Positions 48,701 through 55,750 are shown, counted from the first letter of the stretch. The stretch is 64,000 nucleotides of DNA from Serinicoccus kebangsaanensis (GCF_008919445.1 NZ_VSLG01000011.1:62001-126000), one strand, 5' to 3'. The notes: generated from the letters alone by a model not told the origin. Made by a program: numbers and translations.

Positions 48701-49155
48701 CTCACGGGAGGCGTCTGAGGGAGCTGCACACGCTGAAGGCCAGCGATGCTGATGATGGCCCGGCGGAAGTGTCTGCAGGGAGCAACCTGGTGGACAAGAT
48801 CCCGTTGTCGACGCGCTGGGCGTTGGGTGAGGACGGTGTCGGCCACATCGTCCTCAACCTGGAGGGCGCCAAGGATGGCGGGCCCCAGGTCGTGACAGGC
48901 GTGTCTGCAGATGTCTGGGAGTACCACATCGGGGGCCACCGAGTACTGCACAAGTGGTTGGACGCAAGAGCTAGAGACACTCTGACCTTTGACGAGTTGG
49001 AACACCTGCTTCGCACCGTCAACGCCCTCACAGAAACGATCGAAACGCAGGATCGCATAGAGGAGTTGCTCTCGTCCTGGCCGCTTCCTGGATCGATGCC
49101 CGCGGCAGCGCAGGACCAGGACGCCGGCGAGTCCGAAGTGGTCAGACACGGGTGA
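45742..49155 (+). CDS. Type IIG/ISP-like restriction-modification enzyme without helicase
   Basis: About 1137 residues. Order: PD-(D/E)XK nuclease near the N-terminus (PD54-55, D57, then IEAK with E73 and K75), a helical coupler (about 100-340), an N6-adenine methyltransferase (motif I DPATGTGTF from 378, motif IV NPPY from 508) and a large C-terminal region like the target-recognition part of Type ISP enzymes (LlaGI/LlaBIII). Those have an SF2 helicase between nuclease and methylase and about 1570 residues; none is visible here. GTG at 45742 follows AAGGGAG; an upstream GTG at 45688 is possible. Codon use is clearly less GC-rich than the flanks. Recognition sequence unknown. Confidence 0.87.
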   Translation: MSATGEYLAALNSTLTAGDATEHSHRPAFKAWAESFKDELTATNEPKQSESNAPDFDIKKQRRHGSLSIGKIEAKDVGVRPGLKAIEDDSNRDTPRTANGRQLKRYRNAFANLLLTDYVEFRWYRRGDLRATARLGAIAEGQIIPDADGIAAIDALMKAFLEADPERIRSAPNLARRMAGLAAIIQDVVHRSLTKGAASDTTVGLKAAFEDTLVPDLSDEQFSDMLAQTIAYGLFAARAQAPGADTFTRSDAAHLIPRTNPFVRGLFAHLVGPALNDEPYAGLVDDLAQLLSDADVDHILSKFGAEKGDPTVHFYETFLGAYNPSLRDIRGVYYTPLPVVDFIVKNVDHVLKESFALRDGIADTSRTSDGQHKVLVLDPATGTGTFLYATIARIRNSFIARKRTSLWSAYVSEHLLPRMFGFELMVAPYAVAHLKLALQLGGKDLPRDERHDIEYDFAKDERIGVYLTNALDPAEAHTTLPLGKFITDEANAASAVKSEKPIMVVMGNPPYQGQSANSSTRREFSRTVKGAAQYKTVKTAIGTLLEDYYAVDGAPLGEVNSKWLQDDYVKFIRLGQDRIERTGQGVLSYVTNHTYLDAPTFRGMRASLLRTFDDIYVLDLHGSMRRREVNPDGGVDENVFDAIQQGVAIALFVKSSDSKDLATIHYTDAWGSRKAKYEWLEETNFRDVQWESFTPTSPFYGFRPEDQDIRAEWDAAVSLTEIFPVYSTGIVTHRDDFAVNTRRDRLLGRLKDFCDPKQTDAQVRAKYFGTNSRTTATGITYLAGDNRDWSMSDRRASLIRDSARAESIKPMTHRPFDNRFVMYHRDAIDARKYDVMRHMLDGANLGLVSARSNKSPVQDQFYVTDLMTEVKAGEATTGSVLFPLWLFPEPGVDAPETLDILADGQSEVRPNLGSCVTVLMQRLGLELISDGSPGDLVTTANPHDVLDYIYGVVHSRTYRLRYEAFLRSDYPRIPFTSDRDTFAAVCAHGRRLRELHTLKASDADDGPAEVSAGSNLVDKIPLSTRWALGEDGVGHIVLNLEGAKDGGPQVVTGVSADVWEYHIGGHRVLHKWLDARARDTLTFDELEHLLRTVNALTETIETQDRIEELLSSWPLPGSMPAAAQDQDAGESEVVRHG

Positions 49156-49266
49156 ACCGGCGGGTGAGTAGCGGCGCGGCCTGTCGAGCGGACCTACGTG
49201 TTGCACGCGATCCGGACTGAGCATGGAGGTTGAGGCCTGCACCCATGGCCAGTCGCGCACTTGAGC

Positions 49267-49350
49267 ATGCTCAACTGCCTGGCGGCGGCCATCCCCGCTG
49301 GTGAGCGGGTGGTGACCTGCGAGGAGGTCTTCGAGCTGCCGCAACCTAGT
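49267..49350 (+). pseudogene. Fragment of TadA/CpaF pilus assembly ATPase
   Basis: MLNCLAAAIPAGERVVTCEE plus VFEL matches the segment just after the Walker A motif of TadA/CpaF secretion ATPases (family sequence: GKTTLLNCLAAAIP..ERVVTCEEVFEL). The bases upstream (49235-49266) look like a mutated Walker A. The fragment is high in GC, unlike the genes on either side, so it is a relic of the host locus caught in the island. Confidence 0.65.
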
Positions 49351-49500
49351 TGGCCTCAGACCTTTCACGACCTGAGCGTGTCAGGGGAGGCTGACCACGC
49401 ACTCCTGGCCGCAGGCATAGCACCAGTCGGCTGAGATTGCCTCTGCCTGATGTGGCTGACAGGCTTCCTGCATGTCTTCGTCGGAGAGGATGAGTGAGCC

Positions 49501-50349
49501 ATGGACCTGCCAGAATTTATGAGAGCCGTAGAGACCACGATGCGGGCGGAGTTCGCTCAGTCCAGAGTGGTCGGACATGCTGGAGATCGAGGCGAAAATC
49601 GCGAGCAAATCCTGGTCGATTTCTTAGAGCGACACCTACCGAATCGGTATGGCGTGACAAAAGGTCAAATCATGACCAAGTCAGGAACACTTAGCCATTC
49701 GGCCGATGTCATCATTTACGATGCTCTCAATTGCCCTGTCCTCTACAGAAGCCGTACGGCAGTACTGCCAGTTGAGGGCGTCTACGGCATTATCGAGGTG
49801 AAGTCTCGACTATCCAAGAGTGAACTGCTCGACGCTATGAACAAGATCGAGACTTTCAAGCGCCTCGCGCCGCGAGACCTCTTTCTGGTCCAGACGCGAT
49901 CTTATGCTGCCGCAGATCGCCCATCAAGGCCTTTCGGCATTGTGTTGGCGTACGGGTTTGCCGACAATTCGCTGGAGTCACTAGGGGAGAACTATGCTGC
50001 CAAGTGTGACGATGTTCACGACGTCAACTTCTTTACGAACTTGGTATGTGTCTTGGGCGAAGGTCTTATTCATTATCAGAAAGCTGACCTTATCGCGGGA
50101 CGACGGTCTTTGCTTCTTGACACTGATGAGTTCGTGGACCTAGTTGAACTCTGTCAGAAGAAGACCAGAAACGGAGAAGAAGTTGATGACGTAGTCCTCA
50201 GCATAAAAATGGATTCTCTTGGGGAAGACTCCTTCGGGCGGTTCTTCGTATACCTATTGATCATGCTTGAGCGCATGAAGTTGGGGACACCCGATCTCGG
50301 GGTTTATCTAGATCCAGAATCCAACCGCATGATTAGTAGGGAGTCGTGA
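49501..50349 (+). CDS. DUF6602-type PD-(D/E)XK nuclease-like protein
   Basis: 282 residues. The N-terminal 110 residues carry the restriction-nuclease core: E35 in GENREQILVDFL, D69 in HSADVIIYD and E99-V-K101 in GIIEVKSRL, the same order as DUF6602 proteins of unknown function. The C-terminal half (about 125-282) is mixed alpha/beta without known motifs. Low GC (near 50%). GGAGAGGATGAG lies upstream of the ATG. Followed after one base by a SEC-C gene, so the two are one unit. Lying between a restriction enzyme and a SIR2 protein, a defence role is likely but inferred. Confidence 0.75.
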   Translation: MDLPEFMRAVETTMRAEFAQSRVVGHAGDRGENREQILVDFLERHLPNRYGVTKGQIMTKSGTLSHSADVIIYDALNCPVLYRSRTAVLPVEGVYGIIEVKSRLSKSELLDAMNKIETFKRLAPRDLFLVQTRSYAAADRPSRPFGIVLAYGFADNSLESLGENYAAKCDDVHDVNFFTNLVCVLGEGLIHYQKADLIAGRRSLLLDTDEFVDLVELCQKKTRNGEEVDDVVLSIKMDSLGEDSFGRFFVYLLIMLERMKLGTPDLGVYLDPESNRMISRES

Positions 50350-50350
50350 C

Positions 50351-50689
50351 GTGCCGCGGATCGAGCACGAGGAGCCCTGCCCCTGCGGCAGTGGGTCAAC
50401 CTACGGTGCCTGCCACTTTAAGAAGTATGAAGATCGTAGACCACCTATCAAAGACCATGTCCGATTGACGCTTATCCAGGAGCCGGATCCGGGCACGCGG
50501 GCCGTCTTTGAGCGAACTGAGGGTGGTAGCCTGATTTTTCAGGGCAGGGAGACGTCATACTCTTACGATTGTTCTGCCTGCGGCGCGCCGCTTGCTGTGG
50601 GTATCAACCTTGAACAGATTCAAGGAACTGTTCTCAAATGCTCATCTTGTGACGCATACAATGATACGGTTGAGGGGGCCAAAAGCTGA
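50351..50689 (+). CDS. SEC-C motif protein with second zinc ribbon
   Basis: 112 residues. N-terminal SEC-C zinc motif EPCPCGSGSTYGACH (C10, C12, C21, H22), the metal-binding tail of SecA found also in many stand-alone adaptors, and a second four-cysteine site (C74, C77, C97, C100: YDCSACGAPL, LKCSSCD). GTG start one base after the DUF6602 stop. Probably a zinc adaptor or nucleic-acid/ribosome-binding partner of the nuclease; no enzyme activity is visible. Confidence 0.75.
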   Translation: MPRIEHEEPCPCGSGSTYGACHFKKYEDRRPPIKDHVRLTLIQEPDPGTRAVFERTEGGSLIFQGRETSYSYDCSACGAPLAVGINLEQIQGTVLKCSSCDAYNDTVEGAKS

Positions 50690-51015
50690 AATTGTTGAGG
50701 CGTTCCTCCGCCACATCGCATTAGGGCGCGAAGCGTTAAGGCGGGACGTATGACAGCTTCGGTTAAAGCGATGCCTATTCGAAATTGCTATACTGGTCGG
50801 ATCAGACAGTACTGTTCTCGCATAGGTACTTGGCGAGATCAATCACTGAGCGAAACGACCGCCAAGGCTTGCGGGCGGATTGCTTGGAGGCCATAACGCC
50901 CTTCGGTGCGGAGTTTCATGCGGTTGGTGTCGAAGAGGTCTCCGGCTTGGGTGGCGGCGAGGGAGTGTGCGTATCGGCAGTTCGGCGCCTTCGAGGAGTG
51001 CGTCGAGCTCACCGG

Positions 51016-51309
51016 TCACTCGATGTTGTGGATGGCGAGCCAGGCTCTGGCGGTTATCGAGGTGGCGGACCTCTGGACGACCTCGGCGACGAGGAAGATC
51101 GACGCGTGCTGCAGGTCGCCTAGTTCGAAGATGTAGGTCAGGAACCGCTCGATGCCGTCGACGAGGTACTCGACTCTCGGCTCGGTGTCCCGGTCCATGA
51201 GGAAGACATGTCCATCGAGCCTGTTGGCTAGTGCGTTGTTGAGCCACCGGTGGGCCCCGGTCCCCGGGTAGCAGGTGACTTCGGCGAGGGGCATGTCGTT
51301 GGCGATCAT
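51016..51309 (-). CDS. Possible small protein, unknown
   Basis: 97 residues from an ATG at 51309 (MIANDMPLAEVTCYPGTG), with a soluble, protein-like composition (DGHVFLMDRDTEPRVEYLVD, FELGDLQHASIFLVAEVVQR) and no known motif. No ribosome-binding site is obvious. The frame continues upstream but looks random there. May be the 5' part of a broken gene. Confidence 0.3.
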   Translation of the reverse strand: MIANDMPLAEVTCYPGTGAHRWLNNALANRLDGHVFLMDRDTEPRVEYLVDGIERFLTYIFELGDLQHASIFLVAEVVQRSATSITARAWLAIHNIE

Positions 51310-51889
51310 GCGCCGACCGTTCTCAGGTGTGGGCGGTTGGCGGGACCACACGACTCGTCGCCGCCCGCACCTGAGAGGTCCCCGATGCCACTTCATCGGG
51401 CGCAGGAGGAGGCCCATCACTGGGACCTGGCCGGTCAGTGGTGCACGGGGTTTTCCAGCCCGAGCCCTGGACGTTGGGGGCAGCGCCGAGGTCTGTGAAC
51501 AGCAGGCGGAGGAGCCGCTGTAGGTCGCTTTCGGGGAGCCTGGTCTGTCGCCAGGCAGGAGAGATGGCTGTGCTCGGAGGCATGGATGTGGTCCCTTGTC
51601 AGTTCCACGACCCACCGGGGAGCGCTTGGTCGAAGTTTAGATCTGCTGCCCCGTTTGGCTTGCTCCCGTGTCCATCGTTGGACTCGGGTCCTCATCACCT
51701 GGCGCTTGGCGCTGGGGTGCCCTGCGTTCCTGCCGGCCCTTATCAGCCATCTTCAGTTGTCACGGAGGGCCCGGGAGGGCGACCTGGATCATCGAACCAC
51801 GCTGCAATCAAGCGGCGCAAGAGTGCGCCCGTCGGCGGGATCGCCTTCTCGGCGGGCTGCCTCTACCGCCAAAGTCACCAGATGTCGAG

Positions 51890-51905
51890 TGTGATTTTTG
51901 TCACA
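51890..51905. promoter_or_regulatory. Perfect Crp/GlxR-type palindrome
   Basis: TGTGA-TTTTTG-TCACA, extended by one base pair to GTGTGA/TCACAC. This is the consensus TGTGA-N6-TCACA of the Crp family, including actinobacterial GlxR. The nearest genes are the weak minus-strand ORF (51309) and the SIR2 gene (52354), so its target is unclear. It could also act as a short hairpin. Confidence 0.5.
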
Positions 51906-51934
51906 CCATTACCGCGCGGTCCGGGCGTGTCTGC

Positions 51935-51943
51935 TGTGGATAA
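51935..51943 (-). promoter_or_regulatory. Consensus DnaA box
   Basis: TGTGGATAA on the plus strand, i.e. TTATCCACA on the minus strand. Paired with an opposed copy 134 bases downstream. Confidence 0.5.
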
Positions 51944-52076
51944 CTGCCGTTGACACGTCCTGCGACGGGCTAGATGGACACCGGACGATCCTCCGTCAGA
52001 GGTCTTGGATCTAGGCATCCGTACGCACCCGGACCCGTCCCAGCCAGTAGATCGTCCTGTGGCCCAGGTCACGGAG

Positions 52077-52085
52077 TTATCCACA
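52077..52085 (+). promoter_or_regulatory. Consensus DnaA box
   Basis: TTATCCACA (within GTTATCCACAGG). Faces the box at 51935. No replication-initiator gene is beside them. Confidence 0.5.
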
Positions 52086-52353
52086 GGACCTTGCCCCAGC
52101 TGACCTGCGGAAGCACAACTGTGTAAGACGCTGGAGTAGACGGAGTCGGCGCTGGCGACATGTGTGCGTATGGTGGTCTCACCAACGCAAAGACCCCTGG
52201 GTCGGAGCGGGGCGCACCGGACCTCAGGAGTCTCGCGAGTCAACTTGGCGGCTGACACGCACGACTGTAACGGGTTAAGACCGTCTTTGGTAATTGGTGC
52301 AACCTCCTTCGTCCGCAGCGTCTGAGCATCCGACGACGGGCAGGAGGCCCATC

Positions 52354-53514
52354 ATGAGTAGTACCAACATCGCCGCGGTCTGCGGCAACGGCGTCTCGAT
52401 CGCTTTCAACCCCGACCTGGCGTTGTCCTCGATCAACACCGAACTGCGTGCTCGGTTGAACGAGAACTACGGCGAGGGCGAGGCTCCCGCCCAGGTCCTC
52501 GTCGACTTGGCCGACACGGTCGCCAACGACGACGACCCCAACCTGGACTTCGAGGCGCTGCTCGGTCCGTTGGACCAGATGTGGAACGCCCTCGGGGTCC
52601 TCCGGCGCTATGCCAACGTGGTTGGGCCGAGGGACCGGGTGACGGCCGAGCACCTGGTGGGTTCCTACGAGTTCTTGCGGAAGGCCCGCCGGACCGGCAT
52701 CAGCCACGCCTTGGACATCATCGCTGAGCGGTCCGTGGCTCACTTCGATGACAGGCTCCCGCTGCGGCCCTTCGTTGAGGCCCTGTTCGATGCGACGGGA
52801 GACTTCGGGAACCTGACCGTCGGGAACCTGAACTACGACAACATCCTGCAGGCGTGCTTCCTGGACCGGTATAAGGGCCAGGTGTGTGACCTCGCCTCCG
52901 GTGCCAACAGGATGTTGGCGTCGTCCCTGACGGAGGCCTCGGGGTCCAGCAACATCCCTTGTTTCCAGCTGCGAGACGAGTTGGACTTTCCCCGCTACCG
53001 GCGCATCCGCTTGTTGCCGCTGCACGGATCCCTCAACTGGGCCTACTCGCCCAAGGACCACATCACCGTCAAGTTCGACATCGGCACTATGAGGGCCGCT
53101 GACTTCTGGAAGTCATGGCGCAACGGCGAGACGGACCTGGAGCCGAAGGTCGTCCTGACCAACCAGCCCACCAAGTCCAAGGTTGTCCTCGAGCACCCGT
53201 TCTCGCTTGCGTACCAGGGACTGCGTGAGGCCCTGCTTACGTCCGACCACTGGGTGATCGCCGGGTACTCCTTCCGTGACGCCTGCGTCAACCAGCTGCT
53301 GGCCGACGTCATCGAGCAGCGGGGGCACCTGAAGTACCCCAAGATCCTCGTGGTGACGCACGGCAACGACCTGTCCGAGATGCAGGTGAAGACCGCCCTC
53401 GGGGTGACCTTGCTGCACGACGTCATCTTCGACCGGGAGAGCGTCATCGGCGTCCAGGACCGCAGGGCCTGGGGTCGCTGGATGGGTCCCACCCCCCTCG
53501 CTGCGGTCTCCTGA
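52354..53514 (+). CDS. SIR2-like (SIR2_2) protein, putative NAD-consuming defence effector
   Basis: 386 residues. SIR2-family NAD-binding motifs in order: VCGNGVSIAF (G11-N12-G13), GNLNYDN (157-163), LPLHGSLNWAY (H224, catalytic His position) and WVIAGYSFRD (304-309). This is the SIR2_2 type used as NADase in Thoeris, DSR, SIR2-Argonaute and SIR2-HerA systems, but here no partner gene (TIR, Argonaute, HerA) is adjacent. CAGGAGG precedes the ATG. GC is between island and core. A strong hairpin terminator follows. A stand-alone defence role is inferred. Confidence 0.82.
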   Translation: MSSTNIAAVCGNGVSIAFNPDLALSSINTELRARLNENYGEGEAPAQVLVDLADTVANDDDPNLDFEALLGPLDQMWNALGVLRRYANVVGPRDRVTAEHLVGSYEFLRKARRTGISHALDIIAERSVAHFDDRLPLRPFVEALFDATGDFGNLTVGNLNYDNILQACFLDRYKGQVCDLASGANRMLASSLTEASGSSNIPCFQLRDELDFPRYRRIRLLPLHGSLNWAYSPKDHITVKFDIGTMRAADFWKSWRNGETDLEPKVVLTNQPTKSKVVLEHPFSLAYQGLREALLTSDHWVIAGYSFRDACVNQLLADVIEQRGHLKYPKILVVTHGNDLSEMQVKTALGVTLLHDVIFDRESVIGVQDRRAWGRWMGPTPLAAVS

Positions 53515-53529
53515 CCCAGACGACGAGCC

Positions 53530-53560
53530 GGCCACCGACCCCATGCAGGGGTAGGTGGCC
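53530..53560. terminator. Hairpin terminator after the SIR2 gene
   Basis: GGCCACC-G-ACCCC, loop ATGCA, GGGGT-A-GGTGGCC: 12 pairs with one internal mismatch. It separates the converging SIR2 and 53.6-kb genes and could serve both. Confidence 0.75.
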
Positions 53561-53588
53561 CGCTTCGTGTATTCGGGGGCGGCCCGCC

Positions 53589-53909
53589 CTACACGCCGTC
53601 GTTGAACCCGAAGATCTTGGAGGCCTGGGTCCGGTGCGCCGGAGACTGCTTCTCCCACTCCTGCAGGATCCCCTCCTCGGAGGACCGCGAGGGCTTCGCC
53701 ACCTCCATCCCTGCGTCCCGCAGCGCCCGAGCCATCGCCCGCCGATGCCCCGGCTGCGGGTGCAACGTCCCAGAGGCGGACTCCGGGATCGACTGCGCCG
53801 CCTGCGCCTGCTCCCAGGTGCCCTGCAGCAGCAGCGGCTTCGCCATCTCGATCAGCGCGTCCAGGTCCTGGGAATCGTAGAAGTCACGCTCCCCGTCCCC
53901 AGTGCCCAT
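53589..53909 (-). CDS. Small soluble protein, unknown
   Basis: 106 residues, beginning MGTGDGERDFYDSQDLDAL and ending KIFGFNDGV; helical and rich in Gln/Glu/Ala, no membrane segment. A TACACT box lies exactly 7 bases before the ATG at 53909, which favours this start over the ATGs further upstream. It lies between the SIR2 gene and the tadC relic and may belong to the island. No family recognised. Confidence 0.5.
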   Translation of the reverse strand: MGTGDGERDFYDSQDLDALIEMAKPLLLQGTWEQAQAAQSIPESASGTLHPQPGHRRAMARALRDAGMEVAKPSRSSEEGILQEWEKQSPAHRTQASKIFGFNDGV

Positions 53910-54008
53910 CGTCATGAGTGTACGCGTTCCCATCTCCGTCCATGCCTGCGGTCGCCGACCCGTCGTAGGTCGAGTAGCCACTGTTCATGCTGCCTCATCG
54001 GCGTCAAG

Positions 54009-54134
54009 GCGGAACGAGAACGCCGGGAAGACCGTCGCCGCAGAACCATGGTCCCGGTCGTCTTCCTCATCCTCCCGGTGACGGTGCTGTTCGCCGTCTT
54101 CCCTGGCGCCAGCCTGTTGCGGCTGGCGCTGTAG
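54009..54134 (+). pseudogene. 3' end of tadC (type II secretion F-domain protein)
   Basis: A basic stretch (AERERREDRRRR) followed by a membrane helix and stop (VPVVFLILPVTVLFAVFPGA) matches the C-terminus of TadC/GspF proteins, where the last helix reads like FPLVFLILPxxxLFxVxPG. The gene body is missing. Its position right before flp/tadE/F/G fits a tad operon cut by the island. Confidence 0.6.
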
Positions 54135-54157
54135 TCACCTCACGAAGGAGTCCGATC

Positions 54158-54358
54158 ATGTCCCGACGTATGCGCATCGCACCGACGGTGATGGCCGCGC
54201 GGCTGCACCGCTGGCGCCGAGAGCCGGAGCGCGGCGACGTGCCCGGGTGGGTGCTCATCACGATCATGACGGCCGGGCTGGTCGCTGCGCTGTGGCTGGT
54301 GGCCGAGCCCCTGCTCACCGGTCTCTTCTCGGACGCCGTCAGCACCGTCGGGCAGTGA
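54158..54358 (+). CDS. Flp-like small pilus protein
   Basis: 66 residues: basic N-terminus, then ERGDVPGWVLITIMTAGLV and a single hydrophobic helix. The position between tadC and tadE and the DVPGWV(L/M) start of the helix fit the pilin-like genes of actinobacterial Tad loci. The prepilin rule glycine is present (RG|DVPGW), but the +5 Glu is Trp. AAGGAG precedes the ATG. Confidence 0.65.
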   Translation: MSRRMRIAPTVMAARLHRWRREPERGDVPGWVLITIMTAGLVAALWLVAEPLLTGLFSDAVSTVGQ

Positions 54359-54359
54359 G

Positions 54360-54746
54360 ATGAGGGGCGCTGCGCCCGACCGGGGTGCGGCCGCCGCCGA
54401 GTTCGCCATGCTCGCTGCCCTGGTCAGCGTGCTGATGCTGGCCGTGGTCCAGCTCGCCTTCGGCCTGCACCTGCACAACACCGCGACCGCGCACGTCGTG
54501 GAGGGGGCACGCGTCGGTGCCCGCGCGGACTCCACACCCGCCGACGGGGCGCGCCGGGCGCAGGAGCTGATGGCCTCCAGCCTCCCCGGCGGTGCTCAGG
54601 GGGTGGAGGTGACCGCGAGCCGGGTGGTCGTCGGTGGCGTCGCCGTCGTCGAGGTCAGCGCGAGGCTGCGGCTCCCGATCGTGGGGCCGCTCGGGCCGGG
54701 GCAGCAGATGAGCGTGGTCGGCCAGGCGTATGCGGAGGACCAGTGA
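54360..54746 (+). CDS. TadE-like minor pilin
   Basis: 128 residues. Class III signal DRG|AAAAEFAML with Glu at +5, then a hydrophobic helix (about 15-38) and a soluble extracellular domain. TadE-type pseudopilins are processed by the prepilin peptidase and help assemble Flp pili. Starts two bases after the flp-like stop and overlaps the next gene by GTGA. Confidence 0.82.
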   Translation: MRGAAPDRGAAAAEFAMLAALVSVLMLAVVQLAFGLHLHNTATAHVVEGARVGARADSTPADGARRAQELMASSLPGGAQGVEVTASRVVVGGVAVVEVSARLRLPIVGPLGPGQQMSVVGQAYAEDQ

Positions 54747-55258
54747 CGCCGCGCACCTCGGCCACCCGGACGCGGCGCACCCGACCGGCCGCGACGCCAC
54801 GCACCCGCGCCACCCCACCGGCGGCGTGGGCGTCCGACCACGGCTCGATGACGATCGAGGTCGCCTTCCTCCTGGTCCTGCTCGTCGTCCCGCTGTTCTA
54901 CCTCGTGGGCACGGTGGGTCGGGTGCAGGCGGGGGCGTATGCCGTCACGGCCGCGGCACGGGAGGCGGGCCGGGCCTTCGCCACCGCGGACGACCTCGGG
55001 GCCGCGCCGGCGCGTGCCGAGGTGGCGGCCGCGCTGGTCTACCGCTCGCACGGGTTCGCCGACGGGCAGGGGTCGGTGCAGGTGGCCTGCGTCGACGGTG
55101 ACTGTCTCGCCCCCGGGACAGCGGTCGAGGTCAGCTCGCAGATCAGCGTCGAGCTGCCCCTCGTCCCCGACTTCATGCGCGGTCGCGTGCCGACGGCGAT
55201 GACCCTCACGTCCCACCACACCGAGCCGGTGGACGCCTTCCGCGGCGGCGGCCGGTGA
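54743..55258 (+). CDS. TadE/TadF-like minor pilin
   Basis: 171 residues. An unusually long Arg/Thr/Pro-rich N-terminus (about 34 residues) precedes the class III signal HG|SMTIEVAF with Glu at +5 and a hydrophobic helix. The soluble part contains two cysteines (ACVDGDC). GTG start in a GTGA overlap with the previous gene, and the stop overlaps the next in the same way. Confidence 0.78.
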   Translation: MTPRTSATRTRRTRPAATPRTRATPPAAWASDHGSMTIEVAFLLVLLVVPLFYLVGTVGRVQAGAYAVTAAAREAGRAFATADDLGAAPARAEVAAALVYRSHGFADGQGSVQVACVDGDCLAPGTAVEVSSQISVELPLVPDFMRGRVPTAMTLTSHHTEPVDAFRGGGR

Positions 55259-55716
55259 GGCAGCGGCCCGGTGTCGACCGGGAGGCGGGGCAGATGAGCA
55301 TCCTGCTCATCGGCATGGTGGCGTTGACGTTGACGGTTATCCTCGCCGTGGTCGGGGTGACGGCGGTCCAGCTCACCCGGATCCAGCTGCTCGACGCCGC
55401 CGACGCCGCGGCGCTGGACGCCAGCGACGCGCTGGCGCAGGAGCAGGTCTACGAGGCGGGCCTGGGGGCAGGGCCACCGGTCAGCGACGCCACGGTGGTC
55501 GACGCGGCCGCGGAGCACCTGGCCGGGCGGGAGCGTCCGTCCCGCGTCCAGGAGTGGGGTCTCGGTGCCGGCACCGGCACGCCGGACGGCAGGACGGCGG
55601 TGGTCACCCTCACCGGCCGGGCGAGCATCCCCGTGATCAGCCCGGTGCTGGCAACCTTCGGTGGGGGCGTCACGATCACGGTCACCTCCAGCGCCCGGTC
55701 CGAGGTGGAGGGGTGA
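55255..55716 (+). CDS. TadG-related secretion/pilus protein
   Basis: 153 residues with N-terminal EAGQMSILLIGMVALTLTVI, the Tad-like helix that opens TadG-related proteins, followed by DAADAAALDASDALA, a segment shared by the TIGR03816-type 'helicase/secretion neighbourhood TadE-like' proteins. Last gene of the tad remnant operon. Confidence 0.78.
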   Translation: MRQRPGVDREAGQMSILLIGMVALTLTVILAVVGVTAVQLTRIQLLDAADAAALDASDALAQEQVYEAGLGAGPPVSDATVVDAAAEHLAGRERPSRVQEWGLGAGTGTPDGRTAVVTLTGRASIPVISPVLATFGGGVTITVTSSARSEVEG

Positions 55717-55750
55717 GGCATACCCCTGCCGCGACTGAGATCATGGCCGG

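Larger units (their letters stand above)
50690..52353. other. 1.66-kb stretch without a convincing gene
   Basis: Between the SEC-C and SIR2 genes. Frames are short and overlap on both strands. The best coding candidate is on the minus strand at 51016-51309. The left 200 bases are AT-richer with a TATACT promoter-like box (about 50790). The right 460 bases hold a Crp/GlxR-type palindrome and two DnaA boxes (separate entries). The middle (51310-51880) reads like decayed coding DNA, with no match I can name. Confidence 0.5.

Noticed and set aside
44435-53600. Intact prophage or integrative element
   Set aside because: No integrase, structural phage genes, relaxase, transposase or tRNA attachment site could be found; only a dead primase remains.
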